A stretch of DNA of 59,573 nucleotides from Candidatus Siliceabacter maunaloa (lineage in GTDB: Bacteria; Actinomycetota; Thermoleophilia; Solirubrobacterales; Solirubrobacteraceae). The stretch is taken from contig JANDLV010000023.1 in assembly GCA_024330185.1 (NCBI GenBank), positions 1 through 59,573 on the forward strand. The letters are read 5' to 3'. Within the stretch, counting starts at the first letter, position 1. Each line of letters begins with the position of its first letter. Positions 15,324 to 23,320 of this stretch are shown here, piece after piece. The notes under the pieces are model-generated. The model did not search any database, was not told where the DNA came from, and saw only the letters and a program-made list of their open reading frames with translations. The position numbers and the translations under genes are program-made.

Positions 15324-15796
15324 GGCTGCCCCCGATGGTCTCGCTGCCCGGGATCCGCGACGACCTCATCCACGTGCTGGAACGCCTCCACGTCCCGGAG
15401 GTCCTCAAGACGCTGGGGCGCATGGATCGGCGCCTGGCGGCCGTGGCGCGCAACACGAACACCCTGCCCAGCATCGAGAGCCACCTGGCCACAGTCGATG
15501 AGTCGACCGCGACCCTCCCGGACGTGCTCGGGGAGATGCACCGCATGAGCGCCGCCGTCGAGGAGATGCGCGACGCCACGGTCACGATCGCCGAGCTGGT
15601 GCCGGTGCTCGTCGAGCTCCAGGCCACGCTGGTGGATCTCCCCGAGATCCTGAGCGCCCTGCAGACCGAGATGGGCAGCCTCCAGACGACGGTCGTCGAG
15701 CTCACCGCGGTCGTCGAGCCGATGGGCCGCGTGGTCGCCCGCCTGCCGCGCCGCCGGCGCGGCCCCGGCGTCCCGGTCGACGACGCGACCGGCTGA
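15320..15796 (+). CDS. Coiled-coil protein coupled to the helicase
   Basis: This 158-residue protein starts at GTG overlapping the helicase stop (GTGA at 15320-15323). Residues 15-135 have regular Leu/Ile/Val spacing (VEEMRDATVTIAELVPVLVE and neighbours) predicting a long coiled coil, and a basic RLPRRRRGP stretch ends it. No membrane segment or enzyme motif. The 4-bp overlap suggests a stoichiometric partner of the helicase. The pattern is reminiscent of small phasin-like or methyl-acceptor-like coiled coils, but no family is clear. Confidence 0.7.
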   Translation: MRLPPMVSLPGIRDDLIHVLERLHVPEVLKTLGRMDRRLAAVARNTNTLPSIESHLATVDESTATLPDVLGEMHRMSAAVEEMRDATVTIAELVPVLVELQATLVDLPEILSALQTEMGSLQTTVVELTAVVEPMGRVVARLPRRRRGPGVPVDDATG

Positions 15797-15811
15797 GCCC
15801 GGGCGGCGCGG

Positions 15812-16510
15812 TCAGCGCAGCAGGTGGACCTCGCCGGCGTCGAGCGTGAGCTGGCCGCCGTTGGAGCGCTCGATCACCAGGCGACCCTCGCCGTCGATGC
15901 CGCGCGCGACGCCCTCCCCGGTGGCCCAGCGGACGGCGCGCCCGGCCAGCGCGTCGCGGGCGCGCCAGGCATCGAGGAGCGCCGCCGGCGGCTCGGCCAG
16001 CCGGCGTCCCAGCGCGGCGAGCAGGCGCTCGAGGACCCGCTCGACGTCGGCGGGCTCCAGGCCCAGGGTGCCGGCGCTGTCGTGTAGCTCGGGCGGCAGG
16101 TCTGCGGTGCGCACGGCGACGTTGAGCCCGATCCCGCACACCGCCCAGCCCTCCTGCGGGCGGCCCTCCACGAGGATCCCGGCCACCTTGCGCCCGTCGA
16201 GCAGGACGTCGTTGGGCCACTTGATCCGTGCTTGCGCGCGTCCTGTCGCCTCGGCCGTCGCCACCGCGGCGGCCAGCGGGAGCAGGCGCGGCGCGCCGCG
16301 CAGCACGAGCGAGCACAGGAGGGCGCGGCCGGACGGGGCGCTCCAGGCGCGGCCCTGGCGCCCGCGACCGGCGCTCTGGGCGCCGGCCGTGACGAGCGTG
16401 CCGTGCGGCGCCCCCGCCGCGGCCAGCTCCCGCGCGCGCTCGTTGGTCGACGAGGTCTCACGCAGGTGCAGCCGCGGGCGGCCGAGCGGACCGCCCGGGG
16501 CGCCCGTCAC
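15812..16510 (-). CDS. birA: Biotin--[acetyl-CoA-carboxylase] ligase
   Basis: This 232-residue protein begins at GTG 16508-16510, overlapping the upstream stop. It has the biotinyl-AMP loop GAQSAGRGRQGRAW (G-R-G-R), KWPNDVLLDGRKVAGILVEG and CGIGLNV, hallmarks of biotin protein ligase, and a short C-terminal beta domain (GIDGEGRLVIERSNGGQLTL). There is no N-terminal HTH, so it is a monofunctional ligase rather than a BirA repressor. It attaches biotin to carboxylases. A methylmalonyl-CoA epimerase gene elsewhere in the window is consistent with biotin-dependent propionyl-CoA metabolism. Confidence 0.88.
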   Translation of the reverse strand: MTGAPGGPLGRPRLHLRETSSTNERARELAAAGAPHGTLVTAGAQSAGRGRQGRAWSAPSGRALLCSLVLRGAPRLLPLAAAVATAEATGRAQARIKWPNDVLLDGRKVAGILVEGRPQEGWAVCGIGLNVAVRTADLPPELHDSAGTLGLEPADVERVLERLLAALGRRLAEPPAALLDAWRARDALAGRAVRWATGEGVARGIDGEGRLVIERSNGGQLTLDAGEVHLLR

Positions 16511-17295
16511 GTCAGCGGGCGGATGAGCAGCTCCGCGTCGAGGCCCACGGCCAGCGCGGCGGCGGCCGAGCCGCGGTTGACGGCCAGGGACAGCGTCCTG
16601 TAGGTGTCCTCGTAGAGCACGAGCCCATCCTCGTCGACATCGGCGAACGTGCCCGCGTAGGTTGCCTCCAGCGTGCGGCCGCGCACCTCGACGGCGACAC
16701 GGGTCCCCAGGCGCAGTCCCGCGGCCGTCAGCTCCTCGTGCTCCGCGTCGAGGGTCACGTTGCCGAAGCGGTCGGTGCCCAGCACGTGCACGGTCATCAG
16801 GTCGTGCTCCAGGCGCACGAGCTGGTCGGGGTCCAGCGGCGCGCCGGCCTCGGCCAGCGGCGCGCCGGCGCTCAGGTGCGCGGCCACCGGCGCGAACAGG
16901 TCGCGGCCGTGGAAGGTGGCCGAGACGGGCTCCAGCCGGTGCTGCGACCGGCCGATGTCGACCGCCTCCACGGCGCCGCCGAACCGCGCGGCGGCCAGCG
17001 AGAGCAGCCCGTTGTCGGGGCCCACCAGGAGGCGATCCTCGTCGGCCGTGCGCAGGGCGACCGCGCGTCGCTGCGCACCCACCTCGGGGTCGACCACCGC
17101 GAGGTGCACGCCCGCGGGCATGTAGGGCAGCGAGCGCCGCAGCGTCAGCGCCCCCGCGCGCACGTCGTGGCGCGCGATGCCGTGGGTGATGTCCACGATC
17201 CGCGCGTGCGGGCAGATCCCCAGCACCACCCCGTGACACACCCCGACGAAGTCGTCGGCCACGCCGTAGTCGCTGAGGAAGGTGACCACGGGCAC
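16507..17295 (-). CDS. SAM hydroxide adenosyltransferase (DUF62, fluorinase-like fold)
   Basis: This 262-residue protein starts MPVVTFLSDYGVADDFVGVCHG, the family's opening with the Asp that contacts the ribose, then IVDITHGIARHDVRAG, HLAVVDPEVGAQRRAVAL and VGPDNGLLS, and a C-terminal beta domain with TDRFGNVTL. This family (duf-62) splits S-adenosylmethionine with water to adenosine and methionine; the fluorinase and chlorinase are relatives. Arg/His side chains typical of the hydrolase are plausible, but halide use cannot be excluded by eye. A TAGACT box lies nine bases upstream of its GTG. Confidence 0.87.
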   Translation of the reverse strand: MPVVTFLSDYGVADDFVGVCHGVVLGICPHARIVDITHGIARHDVRAGALTLRRSLPYMPAGVHLAVVDPEVGAQRRAVALRTADEDRLLVGPDNGLLSLAAARFGGAVEAVDIGRSQHRLEPVSATFHGRDLFAPVAAHLSAGAPLAEAGAPLDPDQLVRLEHDLMTVHVLGTDRFGNVTLDAEHEELTAAGLRLGTRVAVEVRGRTLEATYAGTFADVDEDGLVLYEDTYRTLSLAVNRGSAAAALAVGLDAELLIRPLT

Positions 17296-17341
17296 GGCGC
17301 GGCGAGTCTAGTCCGGGCCGGGCAGGGGTAGGGCGAAACCC

Positions 17342-18442
17342 GTGACCGAGTCGCCTGAAGAGAACCCCACCGGCCTGCCCGACGACGAGGAGGCCAACGA
17401 GGACCAGCCAGCCACTGACCCGAACGACTCAGGCGAAGTTGTTGTGCCGCGTTACTGGGTCATGGGCACCGATCGGAGCAACGCCGAGGAGTTGGCGCGT
17501 GAGCTTCGAGAGGGCCGCATGCGGCAGGGCTGGGGTTATGCGGCCGAACTCGACCTCCACGGCATTGCTGGCCTCCGCGATGACGGTGCCGAGCTCTCGT
17601 CGGCTCAGCGCGACACCTGGAGACGCTGCCGGCGCCTGCTGCCCGAGCAGGATGACGCGATGCGCGAGGGCGACATCGTCGTGCTGCCCCACTTGCCCCG
17701 TGAACGCCGGTGGTCGCTCGCTCGGGTCACGGGTGGCTACCGCTTCGAACCGCTTCCGTCGACCGAGGATCACGGCCACATCCGAGAGGTCGAGCTGCTC
17801 TACGAGGGCATCGACTGGGATCACCCGGCCGCCGACGCGCGGCTTCGCGGCACCATGGGCAACCGACAGCCCCAATGGAACATCGACCGACTTGGCGACT
17901 CCATCGAGCACCTCCTTGCTCGGCTGGCTGCGGGTGACCGGCCAGCTGAAGAAGCCTTCAGCGGCGACCGCCTAGAAGAGGCGCTCGGCGCGCTCGCCGA
18001 GGCGTTGTGGCAACAGCTCGAGTGGGCTTACGCGCCGACGAGCTTCGAGCGCGAGCTGGTACGTCGCCTGCTCGAGGTCATGTTTGGCGAGGGAGCTGTC
18101 GACCACACGGGCGGGCCCGCTGAGCGCGGCGCCGACTTCGTCTGCACCCACCAGGATCCCCTCGGCACGCACCACACCGTCGCCGTGCAAGTCAAGATGC
18201 ACGCCGGTGACGCCGACCCCAAAGCGCTCGACCAGCTCGCGCGCGCCAGAGCCGAGTATCCGCTCATCACCTCCGGCGTCGTCCTGACAACCGCTGAGCG
18301 CGAACCCCAAGAGGTGGCCGCCTCCCGGACTGCGCTTGAGCAAGAGCTCGGCATCCCGATCAGGATCATCCTGCGACGCGAACTCCTCGAACTCTTTCTT
18401 CGCTACCTGCCAGAGCTGGCGTCCCCAGCCGGCAACTCGTAG
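17342..18442 (+). CDS. Mrr-type restriction endonuclease with N-terminal sensor-like domain
   Basis: This 366-residue protein has three parts. Residues 1-35 are an acidic disordered tail. Residues about 36-165 (YWVMGTDRSNAEELAREL, GDIVVLPHLPRERRWSLARV, DHGHIREVELL) look like a small beta-barrel of the EVE/PUA-like kind used to read modified bases. Residues 225-355 are a PD-(D/E)xK nuclease: TSFERELVRRLLEVMFG, TGGPAERGADF (Asp near 265) and VAVQVKMH (Gln-x-Lys near 284-286), the Mrr arrangement. It probably cuts modified foreign DNA (Type IV style). No methylase is adjacent, which fits. It neighbours a toxin-antitoxin pair. Sensor-domain identity is inferred. Confidence 0.72.
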   Translation: MTESPEENPTGLPDDEEANEDQPATDPNDSGEVVVPRYWVMGTDRSNAEELARELREGRMRQGWGYAAELDLHGIAGLRDDGAELSSAQRDTWRRCRRLLPEQDDAMREGDIVVLPHLPRERRWSLARVTGGYRFEPLPSTEDHGHIREVELLYEGIDWDHPAADARLRGTMGNRQPQWNIDRLGDSIEHLLARLAAGDRPAEEAFSGDRLEEALGALAEALWQQLEWAYAPTSFERELVRRLLEVMFGEGAVDHTGGPAERGADFVCTHQDPLGTHHTVAVQVKMHAGDADPKALDQLARARAEYPLITSGVVLTTAEREPQEVAASRTALEQELGIPIRIILRRELLELFLRYLPELASPAGNS

Positions 18443-18557
18443 CGGCGGCGCTGCGGGCTCGGCCTACCTCGTATGGGCGGTGCGACGGGTGCAAAATCAC
18501 CCCTCCGGGGCGTCTTCCTGCCAACGCGGCGGCGCCCGCCAGCCACTCGAGTCTCGT

Positions 18558-18589
18558 TGTACTTCATGTACGTACCTAGCCTGTACGCT
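18558..18589 (+). promoter_or_regulatory. tacA promoter with TGTAC operator-like repeats
   Basis: TGTAC occurs at 18558-18562, 18567-18571 and 18582-18586, and GTACGTAC at 18568-18575 is a perfect palindrome. TACGCT at 18584-18589 is a -10 box placed exactly seven bases before the GTG start, implying a leaderless message. Repeats overlapping the promoter fit autorepression by the TacA/TacT complex. Confidence 0.5.
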
Positions 18590-18596
18590 GCACGCG

Positions 18597-18881
18597 GTGG
18601 AGTACCCTGAGACATCACGGCGTGGACGGATCAACATGCGCGTCAGCGAGCGGCAGGAGCGTGTGCTGCGCGCCGCTGCCGACCTCAGCGGTGAGACGCT
18701 CACCGGCTTCGTGCTCACGGTGGCCACCGCGCGGGCAGAGGAGGTGCTCGAGCGCGGTCAGCGGATCGATCTCGGCACCGAGGCCTTCGAGCGGTTCGTC
18801 GCGGCGCTTGACGGAACGGCGGAGGAGATGCCCACGCTGCGCCGCTACGTCGAGAAGCCCAGCCCCATCCCCGCTCGTTGA
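18597..18881 (+). CDS. tacA: DUF1778/TacA-family antitoxin
   Basis: This 94-residue protein begins at GTG 18597 (VEYPETSRRGRINMRVSERQ). The RINMRVS strand plus two helices form the ribbon-helix-helix DNA-binding domain of DUF1778 antitoxins, followed by LTGFVLTVATARAEEVL and a C-terminal toxin-binding segment with the conserved F-x-x-F-V-A-A-L (FERFVAAL). It would neutralise the downstream GNAT toxin and repress the operon. It overlaps the toxin start by four bases (TTGA). Confidence 0.85.
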   Translation: MEYPETSRRGRINMRVSERQERVLRAAADLSGETLTGFVLTVATARAEEVLERGQRIDLGTEAFERFVAALDGTAEEMPTLRRYVEKPSPIPAR

Positions 18882-19375
18882 GTCGCGAGCCGCTCGGTCC
18901 TGTCGAGCGCCTTCACGACCGCCACGAGGTGGCTGCCTTCGCTTGCGGCGTTCGAGCACTCGACCAATGGCTCGGGCAGTCCGCGCGGACCGCCGCCGCC
19001 GCGGGTACGGCTGCCACCTACGTCCTGTGTCGTGGCCGGCAGGTCGTTGGCTTCTACGCGCTGGCCATGGGCTCGGTCGAACATGGTCAGGCGCCGTCGC
19101 GGCTGCGCCGCGGGATGCCCGACCCGGTCCCGGTCATCCTGCTCGCTCGCCTGGCGCTGGACCGCTCCGAGCAGCGCTCAGCGCTCGGCGGTCATCTCCT
19201 CGTCGACGCGCTGCGACGCTGCGTGCGAGGAGGTCGCCAGTTCGGTGCCCGCGCTGTGATCGTCGATGCCTCGACCGAGGACGCCGCCGGCTTCTATCGC
19301 CACTTCGGCTTCCAGCTCGAAAGCCGCCGACTCTGGCGACGGCTTGCCGATATCGCAGGCGCCCTGGAGGAGTGA
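18878..19375 (+). CDS. tacT: TacT-like GNAT toxin
   Basis: This 165-residue protein starts at TTG 18878, overlapping the antitoxin stop. It has the TacT pattern: FACGVRALDQWL near the N-terminus, VVGFYALAMGSV, LLARLALDRSEQRSALGGHL (acetyl-CoA pyrophosphate loop) and the C-terminal DAAGFYRHFGFQ with the catalytic-type Tyr. Known members acetylate the amino group of charged tRNAs and stop translation. The pair sits beside the Mrr-type nuclease, forming a compact defence or stabilisation island. Confidence 0.85.
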   Translation: MSREPLGPVERLHDRHEVAAFACGVRALDQWLGQSARTAAAAGTAATYVLCRGRQVVGFYALAMGSVEHGQAPSRLRRGMPDPVPVILLARLALDRSEQRSALGGHLLVDALRRCVRGGRQFGARAVIVDASTEDAAGFYRHFGFQLESRRLWRRLADIAGALEE

Positions 19376-19406
19376 CCCGGGAGCGACCACCGCAGCGTTC
19401 CAGGAG

Positions 19407-20936
19407 TCAACCGCCGGCGTCGGCCACCAGCGCCGCCACCAGCCCCTCGGGCGTGTGCGCGGTGGCCTCGACGTGGGGCTCGAGGTGGTGGTCGCGCAGG
19501 GCGGCGCTGGTGATGGGGCCGATGGAGGCGAGGCGCGGGCCGTCGCGCAGGGCCTCGGGACCGCCGGCGGCCTCGAGGAAGAAGCGCACGGACGAGGCTG
19601 AGGTGAAGGTGGCGTAGTCGGCGTCCAGGGCCGCGTCGCGGGCGTCGGGGTCCAGCGGCTCGGCCACCGTGCGGTAGAGGGCCACGTCGTCGACGTGGGC
19701 GCCACGGGCGCGCAGGGCGTCGGGGACGACGTCGCGGGCCTCCTGGGCGCGGGCGATGAGGGCGCGGCGGACGGGCACGTCGGCCAGCGCGTCGACGAGG
19801 CCCTCGCCGACCGCGCGGGAGGGCACGACGTCGGCCTCGACGCCGTGCTGTCGTAGCGCGCGGGCGGTGCCTGGGCCGAGGACGGCGATGCGCGGGCCGG
19901 CGAGCGCGCGGGCGTCGCGGACGAGATCGAAGAGGCGGTGGACGCCGTTGGGACTCGTGAGGACCAGGAGGTCGTAGTCGCGGGGGTCCGGAAGCTCGAC
20001 CTCCAGCGGCTTGACCCGGATGGCCGGGGCCTCGGTCACCGTGGCGCCCAGCGCGCGCAGCCGGGCGGCCAGCCCGGAGGCCTGCGCGCGGGCGCGGGTG
20101 ACCGCGACGCTGCGCCCGGCCAGCGGGCCGGCGGTGAACCAGGCCAGCTCCTCGTGCAGCGCCGCGACGGGCCCGACGATGGTGATGGCCGGCGCGCTGA
20201 TGGCCGCCTGCGCCGCGCGCACGGGAAGCTCGGCCAGCGGCGCGGTGACCACGCGCTGGTCGCCGAACGTGCCGCGCTGAACGATCGCGGCGGGCTCGTC
20301 GGCTGCGCGGCCGCCCGCGACGAGCTGCTCCGCGATGCGATCGAGCCGGCGCACGCCCATGTAGAAGACCAGCGTGCCGGGGAAGACAGCGAGCGCGGGC
20401 CAGTCGATCGCCGTCTCCTCCTTGCCCGGGTCCTCGCCTGTGCCCGCCGGCGAAGCCGGTTGGGTGCCTGTGCCCGCCGGCGAAGCCGGTTGGGTATGGC
20501 CGGTCACGAAGGCCACGGCGCTCGCGACGCCGCGCTGCGTCACCGGGATCCCCGCGTACGCGCTCGCGGCCACACCGGCGGTGACGCCCGGCACGACCTC
20601 GAAGGGGATGCCCTCGCGCGCGCAGAGCTGCGCCTCCTCACCGCCACGGCCGAAGACGAACGGGTCGCCGCCCTTGAGGCGCACCACGCTACGACCGGCG
20701 CGGGCGTGCTCGAGCAGCAGCCGCTGGGTCTCCTCCTGGGGCACCTGGTCGCCGCCGCCGATCTTGCCGACGTCCACGACCTCGCCGGGCAGGCCGTCCA
20801 GGACGCCGTCGGGCACCAGGCGGTCGGAGAGCACGACGTCCGCGGAGGCGAGGAGCGCGCGCGCGCGGACAGTCAGCAGCCTGGGGTCGCCCGGGCCGGC
20901 GCCGACGAGGTAGACGGTGCCGGGGCGCGCGCTCAT
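19407..20936 (-). CDS. cobA-hemD: Bifunctional uroporphyrinogen-III C-methyltransferase / uroporphyrinogen-III synthase
   Basis: This 509-residue fusion has a SUMT domain (residues 1-255: VYLVGAGPGDPRLLTVRA, VVRLKGGDPFVFGRGGEE, PGVTAGVAASAYAGIPVT) that methylates uroporphyrinogen III twice to precorrin-2. HemD (about 260-509: VAVTRARAQASGLAARL, LVLTSPNGVHRLFD, ATFTSASSVRFF) closes hydroxymethylbilane to uroporphyrinogen III. ATG 20936 overlaps the hemC stop. Residues 148-167 are two tandem TQPASPAGTG peptides encoded by a 30-bp DNA repeat inside the SUMT domain, absent from normal SUMTs. Last gene of the ccm-hem run; it feeds haem and siroheme/cobalamin routes. Confidence 0.9.
   Translation of the reverse strand: MSARPGTVYLVGAGPGDPRLLTVRARALLASADVVLSDRLVPDGVLDGLPGEVVDVGKIGGGDQVPQEETQRLLLEHARAGRSVVRLKGGDPFVFGRGGEEAQLCAREGIPFEVVPGVTAGVAASAYAGIPVTQRGVASAVAFVTGHTQPASPAGTGTQPASPAGTGEDPGKEETAIDWPALAVFPGTLVFYMGVRRLDRIAEQLVAGGRAADEPAAIVQRGTFGDQRVVTAPLAELPVRAAQAAISAPAITIVGPVAALHEELAWFTAGPLAGRSVAVTRARAQASGLAARLRALGATVTEAPAIRVKPLEVELPDPRDYDLLVLTSPNGVHRLFDLVRDARALAGPRIAVLGPGTARALRQHGVEADVVPSRAVGEGLVDALADVPVRRALIARAQEARDVVPDALRARGAHVDDVALYRTVAEPLDPDARDAALDADYATFTSASSVRFFLEAAGGPEALRDGPRLASIGPITSAALRDHHLEPHVEATAHTPEGLVAALVADAGG
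20436..20495 (-). repeat. Two tandem 30-bp palindromic elements inserted in frame in cobA
   Basis: Exact tandem copies at 20436-20465 and 20466-20495, each with hairpin CCGGC-GAA-GCCGG and the end CCTGTGCC. On the coding strand each is read as TQPASPAGTG. The unit length is a multiple of three and keeps the frame. The same ends and hairpin position occur in the 38-bp elements at 33614 and 33900. Confidence 0.75.
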
Positions 20937-21790
20937 GGGGCGGCCATCGCCTCCGCGCGGCGCAGTAGGTCGGCCGCGCCCGCGCTGAGCAGGCGCTCGA
21001 GCGCCTCGGCGGCGGGGGCCTCGTCGCGCAGCCAGGCCGAGCCATCGGGCAACCCGACGAAGGTGCGCACCAGGCCGTCGACGGCGTGCACGCCCAGCGG
21101 GGTGTCGCAGCTCGCGCCCAGGGCGGCGACCAGGGTGCGCTCGGTCTGCAGCGCGGCCCACGACGGCGCGTCGGTGATGGCGGCCGCCGCCACGTTGGCG
21201 GCTTCGTCGCCCTTGCGCGCCTCGAGCGCGATCACGCCCTGCCCCGGGGCGGGGACCAGCTCGTCGAGCACCGCGTCGACGGCGTCCTCGCGACCAAGGC
21301 GCGCCAGGCCCGCCACGGCCAGGAGCGCGGCGTCGACCTCCCCGGCGGCCAGCTTGCCCAGCCGCGTGTCGACGTTGCCCCGCAGCTCGACCACTTCGAG
21401 GTCCTCGCGCAGCGCGCGGACCTGGGCCGTGCGGCGCAGGCTGGCCGTGCCCACGCGTGCGCCGGCGGGCAGCGCAGCCAGCGACGGGGCGCCGCACAGG
21501 GCATCGCGCGGATCGGCCCGCGGCGGGGCCCCCACGAGGACCAGGCCATCGGGCAGCGCGGTGGGCACGTCCTTGGCGCTGTGCACGGCGAGGTCGACCT
21601 CGCCGGCCAGCAGCGCCAGCTCGAGCTCCTTGACCCACTTCTCCTTGTCTGGGATGGGTGGGTTCGGTCTCCCGCGATCGCGATCCCCGGAGGTGGTGAT
21701 GGTGACCACCTCGACGTCGCCGCCCAGCGCCTCCGCGACCGCGTGGGCCTGAGCCAACGCCAGCGCGCTCCCGCGCGTACCGAGCCTCAC
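20933..21790 (-). CDS. hemC: Porphobilinogen deaminase (hydroxymethylbilane synthase)
   Basis: This 285-residue protein begins at GTG 21788-21790, overlapping the hemA stop. It has RLGTRGSALALAQA, HSAKDVPTALPDG (catalytic Asp region), GTASLRRTAQ, LRGNVDTRL and APGQGVIALE. Cys228 in GASCDTPLG is the attachment point for the dipyrromethane cofactor. It joins four porphobilinogens into hydroxymethylbilane, the substrate of the HemD domain encoded next. It is slightly short at the C-terminus compared with E. coli HemC (about 313). Confidence 0.95.
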   Translation of the reverse strand: MRLGTRGSALALAQAHAVAEALGGDVEVVTITTSGDRDRGRPNPPIPDKEKWVKELELALLAGEVDLAVHSAKDVPTALPDGLVLVGAPPRADPRDALCGAPSLAALPAGARVGTASLRRTAQVRALREDLEVVELRGNVDTRLGKLAAGEVDAALLAVAGLARLGREDAVDAVLDELVPAPGQGVIALEARKGDEAANVAAAAITDAPSWAALQTERTLVAALGASCDTPLGVHAVDGLVRTFVGLPDGSAWLRDEAPAAEALERLLSAGAADLLRRAEAMAAP

Positions 21791-23106
21791 TGCGCGCGGC
21801 GCAGCGGGCGCACGTCGGCGGGGGCGTCGGCCTCCGCGGGCGCAGCCTCGCCGTCCAGCGCGAACAGCTCTCGCACGAGCTGCAGGCGGGCGTGCTCGCC
21901 ACCCGAGCCCTTGAGGCGCAGCGTCGGCTCGTGCAGCAGGCGCGCCATCACCGTGCGCGCGATGACCTCGACGCGCGCGAGGTCGCGCTCGCTGGCGCCG
22001 TCGAAGCGGCCGAGGTTCTCGGCGAGGACCTGCTCGACGATCGCGTCGCCGTGGCGGCGCAGCGCGGCGAGGGTGGGCAGCGCGTCGAGCTGGCCCAGCC
22101 AGCGGGCGAAGCGCTGGATCTCCTCCTCGACCAGCTCCTGGGCCTTGGCCTCCTCGCCCGCGCGGGCGTCCAGCGTGCGGGCGACGGTGGCCTGCAGGTC
22201 GTCCATGTCGTAGAGGGTCACGCCCTCCAGGTCCCCGCACAGGGGGTCGATGTCGCGGGGCACGGCGATGTCGATCATCGCCAGCGGGCGGCCCCCGCGG
22301 GCCTCCATGACGAATTCGAGCTCCTCGCGGTCCACGATCGGATGCGGGGAGGCGGTGGAGGCCACGACGATGTCGGCCTGCACCATCTGGCCCGGCAGCT
22401 CGTCCAGCGACAGCACGCTGCCGCCGAAGCGCTCGGCCAGGGAGCGGGCGCGCGCGGCGTGGCGGTTGGCCACGAAGATGGTGCGCACCCCACGCTGGGC
22501 GAGCGCGCGGGCGGTCAGCTCGGCCGTCTCGCCCGCGCCGATGACCAGCACGTCGCGCTCGGACAGCTCGCCCACCACCCCCCGCGCCAGGTCCACGGCC
22601 ACCGACGAGACGCTGGCGCCGCCCTCGCCCACGCGGGTCTCCGAGCGCGCGCGCTTTCCCGCGGCCAGGGCCGCGGTGAACAGGCGGTTGGTCAGAGGGC
22701 CGGTGGTGCCCGCGGTCCGGGCACGCTCGTAGGCGCGGCGCACCTGGCCCTGCACCTCGGCCTCGCCGACGATCATCGAGTCCAGGCCCGCCGCCACCCG
22801 GAAGAGCTGGCGCGCGGCGTCGCAGTTGCGCGGCGTGTAGGCCATGGCCGCCAGCTCCGTCGGGCGCAGGTCGGCCAGGGCGGCCAGGCGGCCCAGCAGC
22901 GTGGTCTCGGCGGCCACCGGGTCGTCGACCACGAGATAGGCCTCGGTGCGGTTGCACGTCGAGATGACCACGGCCTCGGCGACGGCCGGGTCGGCGACCA
23001 GGTCGTGCAGCAGCGCGACGGCCTGGCTGTCGACCAGGGCCAGGCGCTCGCGCAGCGCCACCGGCGCCGTGTTGTGGGAGACGCCGAGAGCCAGCAGCTC
23101 ACTCAC
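21787..23106 (-). CDS. hemA: Glutamyl-tRNA reductase
   Basis: This 439-residue protein has the canonical opening LLALGVSHNTAPVALRERLA, the nucleophile Cys51 in VISTCNRTEAY, VGEAEVQGQVRRAYE, the NADPH site VLVIGAGETAELTARAL and a C-terminal helical dimerisation region (LPTLAALRRHGDAI). It reduces glutamyl-tRNA(Glu) to glutamate-1-semialdehyde, committing carbon to tetrapyrroles. GTG 23106 overlaps the ccmD stop by eight bases, so haem export and synthesis genes are coupled. Confidence 0.95.
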   Translation of the reverse strand: MSELLALGVSHNTAPVALRERLALVDSQAVALLHDLVADPAVAEAVVISTCNRTEAYLVVDDPVAAETTLLGRLAALADLRPTELAAMAYTPRNCDAARQLFRVAAGLDSMIVGEAEVQGQVRRAYERARTAGTTGPLTNRLFTAALAAGKRARSETRVGEGGASVSSVAVDLARGVVGELSERDVLVIGAGETAELTARALAQRGVRTIFVANRHAARARSLAERFGGSVLSLDELPGQMVQADIVVASTASPHPIVDREELEFVMEARGGRPLAMIDIAVPRDIDPLCGDLEGVTLYDMDDLQATVARTLDARAGEEAKAQELVEEEIQRFARWLGQLDALPTLAALRRHGDAIVEQVLAENLGRFDGASERDLARVEVIARTVMARLLHEPTLRLKGSGGEHARLQLVRELFALDGEAAPAEADAPADVRPLRRAQ

Positions 23107-23320
23107 GGGTGGCGCCCACCGTCTCGTGCTCGCGCTGGTCCGCCGCGGTCCCGTCCGCCTCGCGGCGCTCGGCGAGCTCGGTCAGCTCGGTCAGGTCACG
23201 CTCGATGCGCCCCAGTTTGGCGGCCATGATGGCCACGTAGATCAGCACCAGCGCGAAGAACACCAGGTAGGCGGCCGCGACGTACGGGCCGGCCTCGTCG
23301 AGGGGGAGCGCGGGGAGCAT
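23099..23320 (-). CDS. ccmD: CcmD-like small membrane protein
   Basis: This 73-residue protein starts MLPALPLDEAGPYVAAAYLV. One transmembrane helix (about residues 13-34) is followed by a basic-then-charged cytoplasmic helix (KLGRIERDLTELTELAERRE), the shape of haem exporter accessory CcmD. It lies directly between ccmC and hemA, overlapping both (ATGA with ccmC, eight bases with hemA). It is recognised by size, topology and place; CcmD sequences are poorly conserved. Confidence 0.75.
   Translation of the reverse strand: MLPALPLDEAGPYVAAAYLVFFALVLIYVAIMAAKLGRIERDLTELTELAERREADGTAADQREHETVGATRE

Noticed and set aside
16507-17295. Fluorinase or chlorinase call for the DUF62 gene.
   Set aside because: No halogenase-specific loop could be identified by eye, and most members of the family are SAM hydrolases.
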